Positions 32,137-42,940 of a stretch of DNA of 64,000 bases are shown piece by piece. The position numbers were made by a program, and so were the translations under genes. The DNA is taken from positions 1 to 64,000 of the forward strand of contig SWBL01000214.1 of assembly GCA_024195585.1 (NCBI GenBank), given 5' to 3'. The notes beneath the pieces are model-generated. The model was not told the origin of the DNA, made no database searches, and worked only from the letters and a program-made list of their open reading frames with translations. The first letter of the stretch is position 1. Each line of letters opens with the position of its first letter. The DNA is from Aureobasidium sp. EXF-3400 (Eukaryota > Ascomycota > Dothideomycetes > Dothideales > Saccotheciaceae).

Positions 32137-33354
32137 CCAAGTCACCAAGTCCAGAATGACGACTGAAAACCTTGACTTTCAAGAGACGACGACAGAGCCT
32201 CATGGCCTCGTCAGCTTCTGGCTTCTCACTGAGAGACAGCAACTTTGATCGAAGCTCCGAGCACTTCTCGTCAGAATCGAGAGCTTCGCACGACCAATCG
32301 GGAACTCGTGGGACTCGGTCGGGATGGGATCCGAATGCGATGGCCGAATTGGGCGACGGCGACTGACGGAGTCCGTTCTCTTCCGACAACCACATACTTT
32401 CCGATTCTTTCTCGACTTCTTTTGCTCTATCTAACTTCCTACTTAGACTGGTTGGTCGTGCAGAAGCATCGTTGAATACACTCGTTTGTCGTACCAGAGG
32501 TGCATCAATCGTAGCGTTGAGTGTTCCGGCCACATCGCTGACGCGTCAGCCATGTATTTTTAAGGACGTTCATGCATCGCAAGATGATCAAATCAGACAA
32601 ACTTCTCAACCATCAATCATGCTGGAGTGGATATTGTCAAACCAACAGACACAGAAGGACCGAATGCGAAGGTAGTATTCGATGGGTTGGTGACAGCTTT
32701 GTCGCTGCACGTGTCAAGGCCCAACATCTGTATGGACGTGTACATTGTGCAAGGACGTCACACATGGAAGGAGAATTCATCATGTCTCGGTTCGCATGGC
32801 CAGCCGCGGGATCTCAATATGTTGTCCCAGTACTCGACCCTAAGGAGTTCGACTCGACGTCGACTTGCCGCCAGTCGGACTCTGATCTTCCAGCTCTGGC
32901 TTCCACAATCGCCCCCTGGTTGACACTCCACGCTCGACAATCATTATCTCATCATGCTATACCAGACGGCTCCACGTTCGGGAGCTTCGGGCTTGAGTTC
33001 CTTGTATTATTCACCTTCTCGCAGAACTCTGCCATTGCATGCTCATATTGATCGGCTCTGGAAGATCGTGGAAGATTGTTGACGACTGGTGCTTCCGAAA
33101 GACCAGCAAGACAGCGAAATGTTCAGTCACCATCGCTCAGGGTTGGGAGCTCTTTAAGGACTGCGTCAGCCAGCCCGTCATGGCACATTCATTCCCTACA
33201 TGCCATCGCCACCTTCTCGAATGCCATCTGGGCGCGAGGTTCTCGCGTTTCCGTATAACGAGCGAATGCATCAGTCAAGCAGTCGTTTGTCCAGCGGCCA
33301 TGGCCTTTGTCCTGAACTGCCTTCTATGGTTCGTTCATCAGCACTACCGAAGAT
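32137..33354. other. Intergenic, no gene seen
   Basis: About 1.2 kb. An antisense frame (31991-32533, minus) overlaps the bZIP gene and shows no family feature. The remainder carries short frames only. It marks the left edge of the decayed region. Confidence 0.45.
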
Positions 33355-34523
33355 TCAATGGCTTGATTTGCGCCCATAGCTGCATTTGAAACCATCCACA
33401 TACTGGTTGTCAGTCTCGAACACTGGCTCTAAGTCAACAAATCTATCAATTCCTCGTCGTACCTTGTACGCAGCGTCTCTAACAATGACCATTCGCCCAT
33501 GATGCCAGTTGTCTGCCAAACCTTCCTTAAGAGCAGTCCGTTTTGTGACCGTCCTCCTAGCGTAGATATCACCGAAGGATATCGTCTTCGAAAATCGCAG
33601 ACTTGCCATGTTTTGACATGCAGATTCGACGTCCTCTAGCGCGTCTTGGGGTGTCGACTCGAAAGGAAAAGTCTGTCCCCGGTCTTGAAACACAAAATAG
33701 AAAATAACACTGCCTTTGCCTGTAAAGATCAGAATTAACGAATTCTTTCTGTATACAGAAAAGCAGTCTCCCTTATTGATTCCAAAAAGTGGAGTGGAGA
33801 TGCCGTAAACGCAAGAAAATCTTGTAGAAAGATCTACATGACAGTCAGATTTCTGCACATTTGCCGCTAGGCAGCCCTAGCATTAATGCTTATAAATAGG
33901 CTTAATACTCTTGTCAAGCGAAGCGACTATTTGATCGATCTTATGCCGAATGTAGCTCTATACTCCGTCTGCGCCGATAACGATATCCGCTAGCACGGGT
34001 TCATCTTCAGAGAATCAAATAACGACTCTATCATTTCCATAGTCAAGAGGGATCGATGTCGCGCGGGTTAAACTCCGTCTGTTGTCCTTATTCTACAATC
34101 TGCCATACATACTTTGCAGTACTTTTGTCCGCTCCAGGAAAAGTGCACCATGACCAAGCTTGTCAAAAACAGTTTCTCGACTCTCCGCTTCCGTGATGGA
34201 TCTTGTCTCGCTTGTCTTGATAAATCCCAGTGCTTCCACAGATACGATCAAGTTTCCATCACCGTCGAGGTGACGCCACCTCTGTAGTGGCGAGGCTTGC
34301 TTTTTAATCGCCTCGTAGATTCTAGCTGATCGAGGATCCTAAGGCCCTCCAATAACAGCCCCACGCTGGCACCTTGCTCAGCCGTGATCGACTCGCGAGC
34401 CTCGAGCAACACGAAGGAGATGTTCAGTCTTTCGCATAAAAGTGCAAGTGTCAATCCAGCAATGCCACCTCCAACAATGGCAATCTGGAACCTTTCGGAT
34501 TCAACCAAGGCATGGGACATCAT
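33355..34523 (-). pseudogene. Broken FAD-dependent monooxygenase
   Basis: The 5' part (34523 to about 34250) encodes the ADP-binding fold of a PHBH-type flavin monooxygenase: FQIAIVGGGIAGLTLALL and SFVLLEARESITAEQGASVG. Beyond it the homology continues through broken sequence. Around 33960 the conserved A-D-I-V-I-G-A-D-G-V motif is followed immediately by a TAG stop. The segment 33858-33355 reads as the substrate/FAD-binding half (SVYRKNSLILIFTGKGSVIFYF, NWHHGRMVIVRDAAYK, where intact relatives have the G-D-A-A-H motif). Several in-frame stops and a shift separate these pieces, and short introns cannot explain them all. Such enzymes are common in fungal secondary metabolism, and an O-methyltransferase relic lies next door. 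The original substrate is unknown. Confidence 0.72.
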
Positions 34524-35039
34524 AATCTGTGTACACTTTGGAAACACTTTGCAAGACTGGATTCCAAGTTCAAAGCTCCCAACTGTCACTTTTGGAAGGA
34601 GTATCATCTTCGGACACATCGTTGACCCGAACGCCGAGAAGTTCGCATCATATGCCCTGCCCGACGACCAAACAACAATAATCAATCATTATCATTACAA
34701 GCCATATACATAGGCATATCATACGCTCAGCAAAGATAGGGTACCTCGGCATGCTGATCATAAAACACTCCATCCAATCAGTACGGGTCTTGTATACGGT
34801 ACTCATGCAATGATGGCTTGGCAACAGGCACGCCTGAGAATGAAGACGGTTTCTAAATTGTTCTGGTCAGCAATACGGCGATATAAAGTGGCCAAGGTGT
34901 GATATATGCAGGTCACTAAAGTGTATCACACCCGAAATCCGAAGGATTCGACGTCAGCGATGTCAGCATGCAATACTGAAAAGCTGCTAGACGTTTCGCT
35001 CAAATGATGGTCAAGCCTACGCATCCATCCCTGATTGAA
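34524..35039. other. Spacer between two pseudogenes
   Basis: About 500 bases between the broken monooxygenase and the broken methyltransferase, whose 5' ends face each other. It may be a former divergent promoter. No gene is seen. Confidence 0.4.
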
Positions 35040-36420
35040 TGACTTGCCAAGGAACTATCCCAGGATATCTCAAATCTCGTCTTCTGCCTTGATTCTATCC
35101 TGTCCACATGCCCGACTTTTGAGAGAGATACCCCTCTGACTACCCTTTCGGAGCAAGCTCCTAATGACATCAAACATGCAAGACTGAGAATCATAGAGGG
35201 GGACATCTTGAAGTTGGCTGCTGGACCGAATGAGTTTCTTGCAAACCTTCAGCCTAGGGTATGACTGATCTACGGTCGTTCGACTGTCAAAAGCTGACGA
35301 ATCATCAAGTATCATTACATCGCTGTGCTCCAATGATTGTGTTGTTCCAAAATTTTCCATCTAGTGTCTCTGGATGGTACAATCTCCTACGTGGAATTGG
35401 CCACAAAGGCAAACATGCCGGAGGCCAAGCTCAAATCCGTCATTCGCATGGCCATGACGACGAAAATCTTTTGCCAACTAACTTCTGGACATATCGCTTA
35501 CACGGCTTGTTCGGCTTTGCTTGCAACTAACCAGAACCATCACAACTGGGCTGTTTTCATGTCTGATGTTTGCGCGCCCATTCCAGGAAACATGATTGAT
35601 GCTCAGGTTGCATGGGCTTAGAGCCTTTGGAAGTCACAAACAGCTTATAACATGGCTTTCAATCACGACCTGCCATTCTTTGATTACTTGGGATAACACA
35701 CTGAATGACACGAGCAGTTCGCATGTTACATGCGAGCAATTATGGAGAGTGACGGAACTCATTTGAGACATCTTGTCAAGAAATTCGACTGGTAGAGTCT
35801 CGGCTCTGCAACAGTCGTGGATGTGAGTATCTCTCTCTTGCTTAGATATCTGGACAATTGCTGATCGACATAGATCGGAGGCTCTTCAGGCCATGCCTCT
35901 GCTGCTCTGGCTGGGGCCTGTTCTAACCTCAAATGCATTGTCCAGGACCTACCAGAGGCCGTCAAGAACAGCGCTGCGACTTGTATTTCCTCGAATCCAA
36001 AGCTGGCAACATGGATCCAGTTTCAGTATCATAACTTCTTCAACGAGCAACCCGTGCACAGAGCTGAAGTGTACTTGCTTCGAACGATCTTGCATGACTG
36101 GGCTTTCGACGACGCATTTAGCATCATCTCAAATATCGTCCCCGCTCTCAGACGAAGATCGAAAATCATCATCATGGATACTGTTCTTCCAGAACCGGGG
36201 TCAATTCCTTCTGCTGCTGAGCGGCTACTTCGGGTTCGAGACTTCGACAATGATGCAGTTCTTCAATAGCCAAGAACGCACCATCGAGGACTGGCAAGCT
36301 ATACTTAGGGAAGCTGATCCGCGACTGGGAGTTCAGGATGTGAATCAACATGTCGCTTGTTGTGGTGGGGTTGAAGAGGCGAAAATCGGTTTTGTATGCA
36401 ACTATACTACTAGTCCAGCA
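35040..36420 (+). pseudogene. Broken SAM-dependent O-methyltransferase
   Basis: Fragments in several frames line up along one fungal polyketide-type O-methyltransferase. They are an N-terminal helix (SQDISNLVFCLDSIL), the dimerisation/winged-helix part (LDGTISYVELATKANMPEA), FNHDLPFFDYLG ending at a stop, ATVVD joined over a likely intron to IGGSSGHASAALAGA (the SAM-binding glycine motif), AEVYLLRTILHDWAFDD (catalytic His region), KIIIMDTVLPEPGSIPS and MMQFFNSQERTIEDWQAIL. At least three in-frame stops lie near 35620-35800. A one-base shift lies near 36243, where RVRD would continue as LTMMQFF. With intact flanking motifs the loss looks recent. Probably part of a lost secondary-metabolite locus with the adjacent monooxygenase. 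Confidence 0.8.
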
Positions 36421-37076
36421 CACGTAAAAGAAGATCTGCGGCTTGTTATACGTCTTCTCTAGGTGCGACTTTTAGTCTCGATATCTTAGACCTTCGAGCC
36501 ACACTCTGCGAGGATTCATTGGAACCACAGAAAACTAACCGCGGCGACCCCTAAACACATCTTTCGCAAAATTGGTCCCAGATAGCAAGTTCGCCAAGGT
36601 TATAGCAGATATCGCAGTTTTCTGTTCGAGTCGGTTAGCTTGTGGAACGCAGGCTTCTTCTTCCCAAGGATTGAAGAATTAAGGGTCTAATCTGCCGACC
36701 AGAAAGTTGAAGGTCATGTTGTGATGTCGGCCACAGCGGTCAGAGGCTTCCTGCATAACCTTTCCTCAATAGGTAAGTGGGGAAAGAGGGGTCCAATCTA
36801 TCTTGACATGCATCTGCAGTATGTGCCTTGATTTTTACATCACTTCGGCCAAACGTGGATCCTTTCAGAGTACTGCGTCTGATCCTTCAAGTAGCCACCA
36901 TTTACTCGAAACGGTTTACCGACATACATCCACCGGCCTATACGTCGGTCCAGTAGGTCTGACCAGGGCTGCTTTGAAAGCTCTAGCTGGAGATGCTAGT
37001 CTGGGGCTGATTATATAAGAGAAGAACATGACCAGCACTTTCATTTTGCGACACACAGACCCATCAAATTCACACA
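36421..37076. other. Intergenic upstream of the sulfotransferase
   Basis: About 650 bases following the methyltransferase relic. A TATATAAGAG element at about 37013-37022, some 60 bases before the sulfotransferase ATG, is a plausible core promoter. The sequence CCGGCCTAT near 36931 is close to, but not identical with, the motif of the cluster further right. Confidence 0.4.
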
Positions 37077-38027
37077 ATGCCGTCCATCACCACTACCACC
37101 AATCAGAGCATTCAATGGCCTATCAAGACTTCTGAATTCCAAAATCATGCAATAGACTCGACACGATGGAATGACTTCCCCTTCCGCGATGACGATGTCA
37201 TCATTGCGAGTTGGGGCAAATCTGGTACGACCTGGATGCAGCAGATTGTCTCTCAACTCATCTTCCAGGGTTCCGAAGATGCGCCTATCCATGAAGCATC
37301 GCCCTGGTTGGACCTCCGACCCTTACCCGAAGGATTTGCTACTGGCTTGCTCGAAGCGCAAACCCATCGTCGCTTCATCGAGACGCACTGTCCACTGGAG
37401 AATCTTGTCTACAGCCCAAAAGCCAAATACATCTTCTGTGCTCGCGACGGAAGGGATGCTATCTGGAGCATGCACAACCATCTCTTTCATGCTACCCCGG
37501 CTTTCTACGAGATCATGAACGATACACCAGGCCGTGTTGGCCATGCTGCCGAACGGCCTCAAGCGGACATTAGAGAATACTTCCTCGATGTGATTCAAGT
37601 GGATGACAGACCAACGATTACCTATCCCTTCTGGAACGTCATTCGTGGCTGGTATGCCGCGAAAGACACGCCGAACTTGCTCTTCGTTCATTTCAACGAT
37701 CTGAAGAAAGATCTCAGCGGCGAGATCCAACGCATTGCAGACTTCTTGAACCTTGAAGTGACGCAAGAAAAACTGGCCCATATCACAGGGCATTGCACCT
37801 TCGAATATATGAAAGCAAATGCCAAGAAAGTGAGTCCTGAGCAGGCTCCGATGATGTGGGAGAATGGTGCCGAAACTTTCATCAACAAGGGAAGCAACGG
37901 CAGATGGAGAGATGTACTCACCAAAGATGATATCAAGCTCTACGAGGACAAGGCGAACTCGGAACTCGGAGAGGAATGTGCAAAGTGGCTAGCCGAGGGT
38001 GGAAGAGTACAAAAATATCAGATGTAG
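37077..38027 (+). CDS. Sulfotransferase (PAPS-dependent family)
   Basis: Single exon, 316 aa, complete. The PAPS 5'-phosphosulfate loop is ASWGKSGTTWMQQIVSQLIF. The 3'-phosphate region is AKYIFCARDGRDAIWSMHNH, and a late FINKGSNGRWRDVL matches the G-x-x-G-x-W element of the family. Catalytic His candidates lie in HRRFIETHCPLENL. The enzyme would move sulfate from PAPS to a hydroxyl on a small molecule or lipid. It is soluble, without a membrane anchor, unlike Golgi carbohydrate sulfotransferases. The absence of introns in an intron-rich region and the cytosolic type leave horizontal acquisition possible but unproven. It sits between a degraded metabolite locus and a catabolic cluster and may belong to either or to neither. 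Confidence 0.87.
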   Translation: MPSITTTTNQSIQWPIKTSEFQNHAIDSTRWNDFPFRDDDVIIASWGKSGTTWMQQIVSQLIFQGSEDAPIHEASPWLDLRPLPEGFATGLLEAQTHRRFIETHCPLENLVYSPKAKYIFCARDGRDAIWSMHNHLFHATPAFYEIMNDTPGRVGHAAERPQADIREYFLDVIQVDDRPTITYPFWNVIRGWYAAKDTPNLLFVHFNDLKKDLSGEIQRIADFLNLEVTQEKLAHITGHCTFEYMKANAKKVSPEQAPMMWENGAETFINKGSNGRWRDVLTKDDIKLYEDKANSELGEECAKWLAEGGRVQKYQM

Positions 38028-38558
38028 AGCACCCAGATATTTACAAATCGACTTTGTCATCAATTTGTAACGCATGCGAAAAGCTGCGCCTGTACAAGCT
38101 GCGCTAAGTCACAACCTCGCAAGGTGCCAAACATAATCATAGCGATTCTAGTGCAGTATTCTGACGAAGGATACAGCTTCCACAAAGAGAACCTATCTCG
38201 ATGGCTAGACTCGCATTTGAATTCTGATTATGCACAAAATAGCTTATGTTAACTCTCAGAGCTTGAGATCGTATCAAGGCTAAGGACGTGTGAATGAAGA
38301 CTAGGCTCGAATCACCAGAGCCAGAAGAGAATCTTCATCAGACATCGCGCTGGGCAAGATTGATATTTTGATTGCTGGTATCGATGCCCGCAAAATGAAA
38401 AGTCCCTCTGTCGGTCGCTTGCCGTATAAACTGGCTCTCGAGTCAAAAAAGCACGATTGTAGCGTGCCATCAATCCTGTCGTTCCACTGTATGACTGTTT
38501 CCACGCAATCTTGACTCCTGCCAAATATGATCTAGCACCCTTTGCTTACCGCTATTGC
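38028..38558. other. Convergent intergenic region
   Basis: About 530 bases between the stop codons of the sulfotransferase and the cyclase-family gene. No gene is seen. Confidence 0.45.
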
Positions 38559-39896
38559 CTATAATATAGCGATTGCATTAGAGGTACTACCAATTCCCCC
38601 TACACTTATGATTAGAATCGGCAGATTTTCTTGTGCAAGTAGCCTCTGTTTACCTGTCACGTTGTTTGGAGCACTAGTGAGCATAAAGATCCAACGTTTC
38701 TCTGTTGCGCAAGCTTCTGCTAGCCTTTCAAGGTCCCAGAGCTCTCCAATAGGCACACCCCAGAGAGCAAGGAGATGTTCGTGTAGATAGTAACCTGTAA
38801 GTTTGTATGAGCACATTTATGTTACTAGGTACAAGGATGTCTTACTTTCATGAGATGGCCAAGCTTCAAAAGCTGGATTGTCCGCAGCCACTGCAGAAAA
38901 GTAGGAATTGTGGAGGAAGTCAAGCATCTCCTCACTCTGACCCACTCCAATGTAGCGTTGCCCGTCTTCTGGACCGAATTTTGGTTCGGCAAGATGATGA
39001 ACAGCGCGTTCTTCCTCGGGGATAGAGCGACAGTGTTTCATGAAACCCGTCCGCACCAAGAGAATGTCGCCGACTTCGATGTCACCCCCATCTTCCTTTC
39101 TACGCAGGTCCAATTCCTGCATCTTGCCGACCTCGACAAGCGTTTCGAATGAAATGCTGTAGTTCTCGTACATTGTCGGCATGATGTTGTTGAGCTCGGC
39201 GTAACGAGCGAAATCCAACAGGAGGCCTCTCCCGACGATCCCGTGCTCAGCCCAAGCATGTACACCACACCTGGATGAGGCGTGCGGACCTTGGATATCC
39301 GCCGCTGTGGTCTTCACTGGCGATTTAGCTTGCATTCTTATATATTACAGGAATCGATAGCACACCTTGTTGTAAAAGTATCCGGAAGCGACATGACCAA
39401 ACTAGATATGTGAGCGGCTTAGTGATTTTACTTTGGAACAAATGCTACCCACGTGTCTGAAGCCATCCCACTGGGAGCCTGTTTGGGGGTTCAACTCATA
39501 GCTTTCGTCGAAAGCATGTCCATCAAGCCGGACAATGCGGTGTTGAAATGTTTGACGTCCGAAACATGGTGGTGAAGGTGCGTCGAACGGAATGCTGTAA
39601 ACGAGGCTCAAGACGAAATACGTGCAAGAATGCGCGATTGACTTACTTCAAAGGAATGACTTTGCCACTTCGTATATGCGCAGCTGCAGCGCGTACTCGC
39701 TCAGGCGTCTGCAGATTCAAGCGACCAAGCTGTTTTGACTTTAGCGCATGCGAAACATCGGTCATCTGCAGCGTGGTTCCCAAACCTGATCTTCCGGGCC
39801 CCAGAACCAAGCAGAACCCGCAGGCTCATCTTCCTGTGGGGCCAAGGCATCGCGAAGTGGCAACTCAGCTACAGATTGTCGTCCTGCCATGATCAT
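38559..39896 (-). CDS. Cyclase-family metal-dependent hydrolase (PF04199 type)
   Basis: Seven exons: 39786-39896, 39647-39729, 39453-39594, 39366-39401, 38846-39311, 38654-38794 and 38559-38599; 339 aa, with no frame break. Every join is in phase and restores family motifs: WFWGPEDQ to LGRLNLQTPE, IPL to NIPFDAP, GSQWDGFRH to FGHVASGYFYNK, WPSHE to SYYLHEHLLALWGVPIGE, and SAPNNVTG to GIGSTSNAIAIL. The H-V-x-x-G and CGVHAWAEHGIVGRGLLLD stretches carry the His residues that bind metal in this superfamily, which includes kynurenine formamidase and lactone- or cyclic-amide-opening enzymes. The substrate is unknown. The ATG at 39890 is an alternative start. It lies at the left end of the sugar-catabolism cluster, with three CGGCCGAT boxes about 90-135 bases upstream, and may open a lactone made by the cluster dehydrogenase. 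Confidence 0.82.
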
Positions 39897-40795
39897 GTGG
39901 TAGAGTGATGTAACTTGCAAGATCAAAATCCTATGCTGAGAGTTTCCCAAGCTGGGTTCGTGATTGATTAATACATGGGGAAAGCGGCCGATAAACAAGC
40001 AGGCGGCCGATCACCGCAGTCACCGGCCGATGAGGGCGGCCGCTTCCATACTCCCGGCCATCAACAGGTCTTTCTTTCCGACTGAGAAATTGAGGCCATG
40101 GGATATGTGCTATTCTTCGGTATCTCTAGACCACTCCAAGACCTGCCGTAATCGCCGTATTCTTGATATAATATCTACATATGGATGGCTCGCTCTTGAG
40201 CTGTCTACCAAGGCGATCTTGCGCTCTCACTTAGATAGTAGCGTCGATCTTGGTTCAGTAATGAGGGAGTCTGCTTTCAATGCAGAATCAAGCAATTCAA
40301 GCATTGAATTAGCGATATGGGTCCAAAAAATGTTCATAGCAAATTTACGGTACCGTTAGATGCGCTCGACGATAACCAAGAGCTGGCGGCAGCAACGATC
40401 ATGCTGCTCACAGGAGCTTGTAACCAAAGCTAGCGTAAATAGTCTATGGTATGATCCTCGCCTTACTCAAAGGACGTGTATGAGTGAGACTCGGACTATA
40501 CTCTGCAACATCACGGTTGAGAACTGGCCGTTGCATTTCAGCGATCGGTCAAATTGTTCAGGCTCTTTTCGAGGAACAATTGAAACACCTGGAAATCACA
40601 TCAAATATCGAAAAACATCGTCACGCGTTGCTATGTTCCCTAAAACCTGTTGAAATTTCTCAAGTCCCTGGTCGCCACACTCCCTCCATCTCTGCAAGCT
40701 TCCCATAGCGAGTGATCTCTTCCCCCCGACCTTCACTTCGAACAATTTGCTCAACTTGGTGGACCAAAAGACGCAGTGCGCCGAGATGGATTCGC
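39897..40795. other. Intergenic between cyclase and sugar porter
   Basis: About 900 bases. Besides the box array it has only short frames. It is the upstream region of the cyclase and the 3' flank of the transporter gene, both on the minus strand. Confidence 0.5.
39985..40043. promoter_or_regulatory. Three CGGCCGAT boxes plus one CGGCCGC, cyclase promoter
   Basis: Exact CGGCCGAT occurs at 39985-39992, 40004-40011 and 40024-40031, and CGGCCGC at 40037-40043, all on the plus strand with starts 13-20 bases apart. They lie 89-147 bases upstream of the cyclase start. CGG triplets are the usual half-sites of Zn2Cys6 regulators, one of which is encoded in the same cluster. The same 8-mer recurs in two other promoters of the cluster. 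The binding role is inferred. Confidence 0.6.
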
Positions 40796-42940
40796 TTAGT
40801 CGAAGTTGTAAAGGGTTCTCCTCGGGATGTCCTGTCGTAGGAGAATCCTGCGCATGTTGTTGGGAATCTCGGATAAATGCTGCACGGAGGTCAGTTGGTC
40901 TCCATCACTAGATCCAAGTTATGAGTTAATGGCTTACGTGCTTGGCATGTTCCTGCATTGGCACTTCGAATACCTGATCTAGCTCCTCTGCAAATACCTA
41001 GTTAGTTGTCAGAAGCCTTTGGAAAGCCATAAAAGGAACTTACCCAGAGTAAAGGCCTTGGTCTCTGGCAAGAAGAAGTAGATTGCCACATACAGGACCG
41101 CATTCCAAGCTGCGTACCAAAAGAAGGTTCCGGCAGGTCCAAAGCTGTGTAACAATGAAGGGAACGAAAGACCGACGATTGAGTTGAAGAACCAACAGAC
41201 AAAGACAGCCCAGCTCATGCCGAGATCGCGGACTGCAAGCGGGAATGCTTCTGCGCTGTACACAAAAGGAACAGGTCCCTCTCCAGGACTGTAAGCGATG
41301 ACATAGAGGTAGATGCCAGCAGCGACGACGCCAAGTTTTGTTGTCTGATCGTTGATGTAAAATGCACCTGCGGTAACGCATAAGAAGAGTGCCATGAAAG
41401 GAAAGGTCCAGAGTAGAAGACTGCGTCGCCCGTAGACGTCGATGGTTCTGATCGCAGGCAGGGCGAAGAGGAAGTTCAGCATTCCGAAGCCCCAGGAGGC
41501 AAGCAGGGCATGTGTTACGGTAGCCCCAGCTTCGGTGAAGATTGTGGTAGAATGATAGGACACGATGTTGACACCACAGAACTGCTGGGCAAACATCACG
41601 ATGAAGGACCCGATCGTGGCGTTACGGTTGCGACGAGCCTTGAACAGTTGTAGGATCGAACTGCTGTGTGCGATATCGCCAGTAAGGACCTCTTCCTCCT
41701 GTTGTAAGAGCATGTGTGTGTAGTACAGATCTCTTGCGGCCTGGATATCGGAGTTTCGTAGTTTCCGCAAGGCGCTTAACGCATCACGGTAACGACCTTT
41801 TTGCATGAGCCAACGAGGAGACTCGGGATTCGTATAGGCCACAGCTACAACTATAAGCGCTGGTATAGCTGGTACAGCGAGCATCAATCGCCAGTTCAAA
41901 CCAACAATACCATTGGTATCGGGAACATGGTAGAACGCCAAGCTGAAAGCGGTTCCTAGCATAATTCCAAATCTAAAGGCAGTCAGCGTCTTTGAACAGT
42001 GGCAGGAACCAGAGGTATGGAACAGATCGAACTCACGCTACCCAGGTCTGCCAACTCATTGTCAGAGCACCTCTTATCCTAGCAGGAGCTGATTCGGCTG
42101 CATACACACTGAGCGTAGCACTCTTTGGCCCAATACCGAGACCCAAGACTACTCGAGCTATAACCAATTCCCACTACGATTGCATTGTTTGTTAGCATCA
42201 ACAAGGTTCCGGACGGCATCTGTAGCGCTTACACAGTTGTTGCAAAAAGCCGAGGCAAAGCAAGCAGCGAAGCAGAAGACGCCTGTGATAAACAAGACTC
42301 CTCGGCGACCGAACCACTTGTTCAACGGTGCGTTCAACCAGACGCTGAACAAGGCACAGCAAAAGTATGGTGCACTGTTGACCACGCCCAGCAACCATGC
42401 GTTCTTTCCGCCGCCCGCGATGCCGAACTGCTTTGGCATGAACAGATTAGCACCATTGATGGACACTAGATCCATACCATTGACTGCAGCACCAACACTA
42501 CAGAAAATGATCATTCGATAGAGGGCCATTGGTTGCCTCCATTCTGGCTGTAGTTAGCAAAAGCCGTTTGCTGGATCGGAAACCATACTGTGCAGTTGTT
42601 CATCGCGCAAGCTTTGTTTCTCAGTTTCGCTTAGACAGGGTATAGTCTCGAATGCTGTTGCCTGATAAGCAAGACGAAATCAGGTCAAGATGAATCATTC
42701 TCTCTTACTAGATTTGCTACGTGCAACGAATGCACCCTTAAGTAGTAACTCCTTGTGCTCCTCCAGTCCGTATGTTGCAGCAAATGCAGTGATGTCTGCC
42801 TATTAGAATTTCTTAATACGTGAAGGCATAAGACAACCATATGTCACTACCTCTAGCGCCGCATCGGACATTGCGTCCAGGTGATTGTTGCGAGCGGTCT
42901 CATGGTATTCCACGGCGATATCTTTTGCGTTAAAAGACAT
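40796..42940 (-). CDS. Sugar porter family MFS transporter
   Basis: Eight exons: 42851-42940, 42709-42799, 42589-42654, 42233-42543, 42037-42173, 41044-41972, 40938-40987 and 40796-40879; 585 aa, all phases consistent. Twelve membrane helices are expected. Signatures include HKWRQPMALYRMIIFCSV, the loop-2 motif WFGRRG, VVLGLGIGPKSATLSVYAAE, the PESPRWLMQKGRYRDALSAL block, QQFCGVNIVSYHSTTIF, DVYGRRSLLLW, SAEAFPLAVRDLG and PETKAFTLEELDQVF. This is the proton-coupled sugar porter family (hexoses, disaccharides, sugar acids, polyols). PESPRWL and PETK-x-x-T-L-E-E mark the two domain ends. The substrate cannot be read from the sequence. It lies inside the catabolic cluster on the same strand as the cyclase and Gfo/Idh genes and probably imports the substrate. 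The 45-nt third intron is the shortest and rests on the HKWRQP join. Confidence 0.85.

Noticed and set aside
31991..32533. 180-codon minus-strand open frame
   Set aside because: Antisense to the end of the bZIP gene and its flank; no family feature.
39400..39611. Calling the cyclase-family gene a pseudogene because its frame is broken many times
   Set aside because: All breaks coincide with good GT..AG introns in matching phase, and every join restores a conserved motif.
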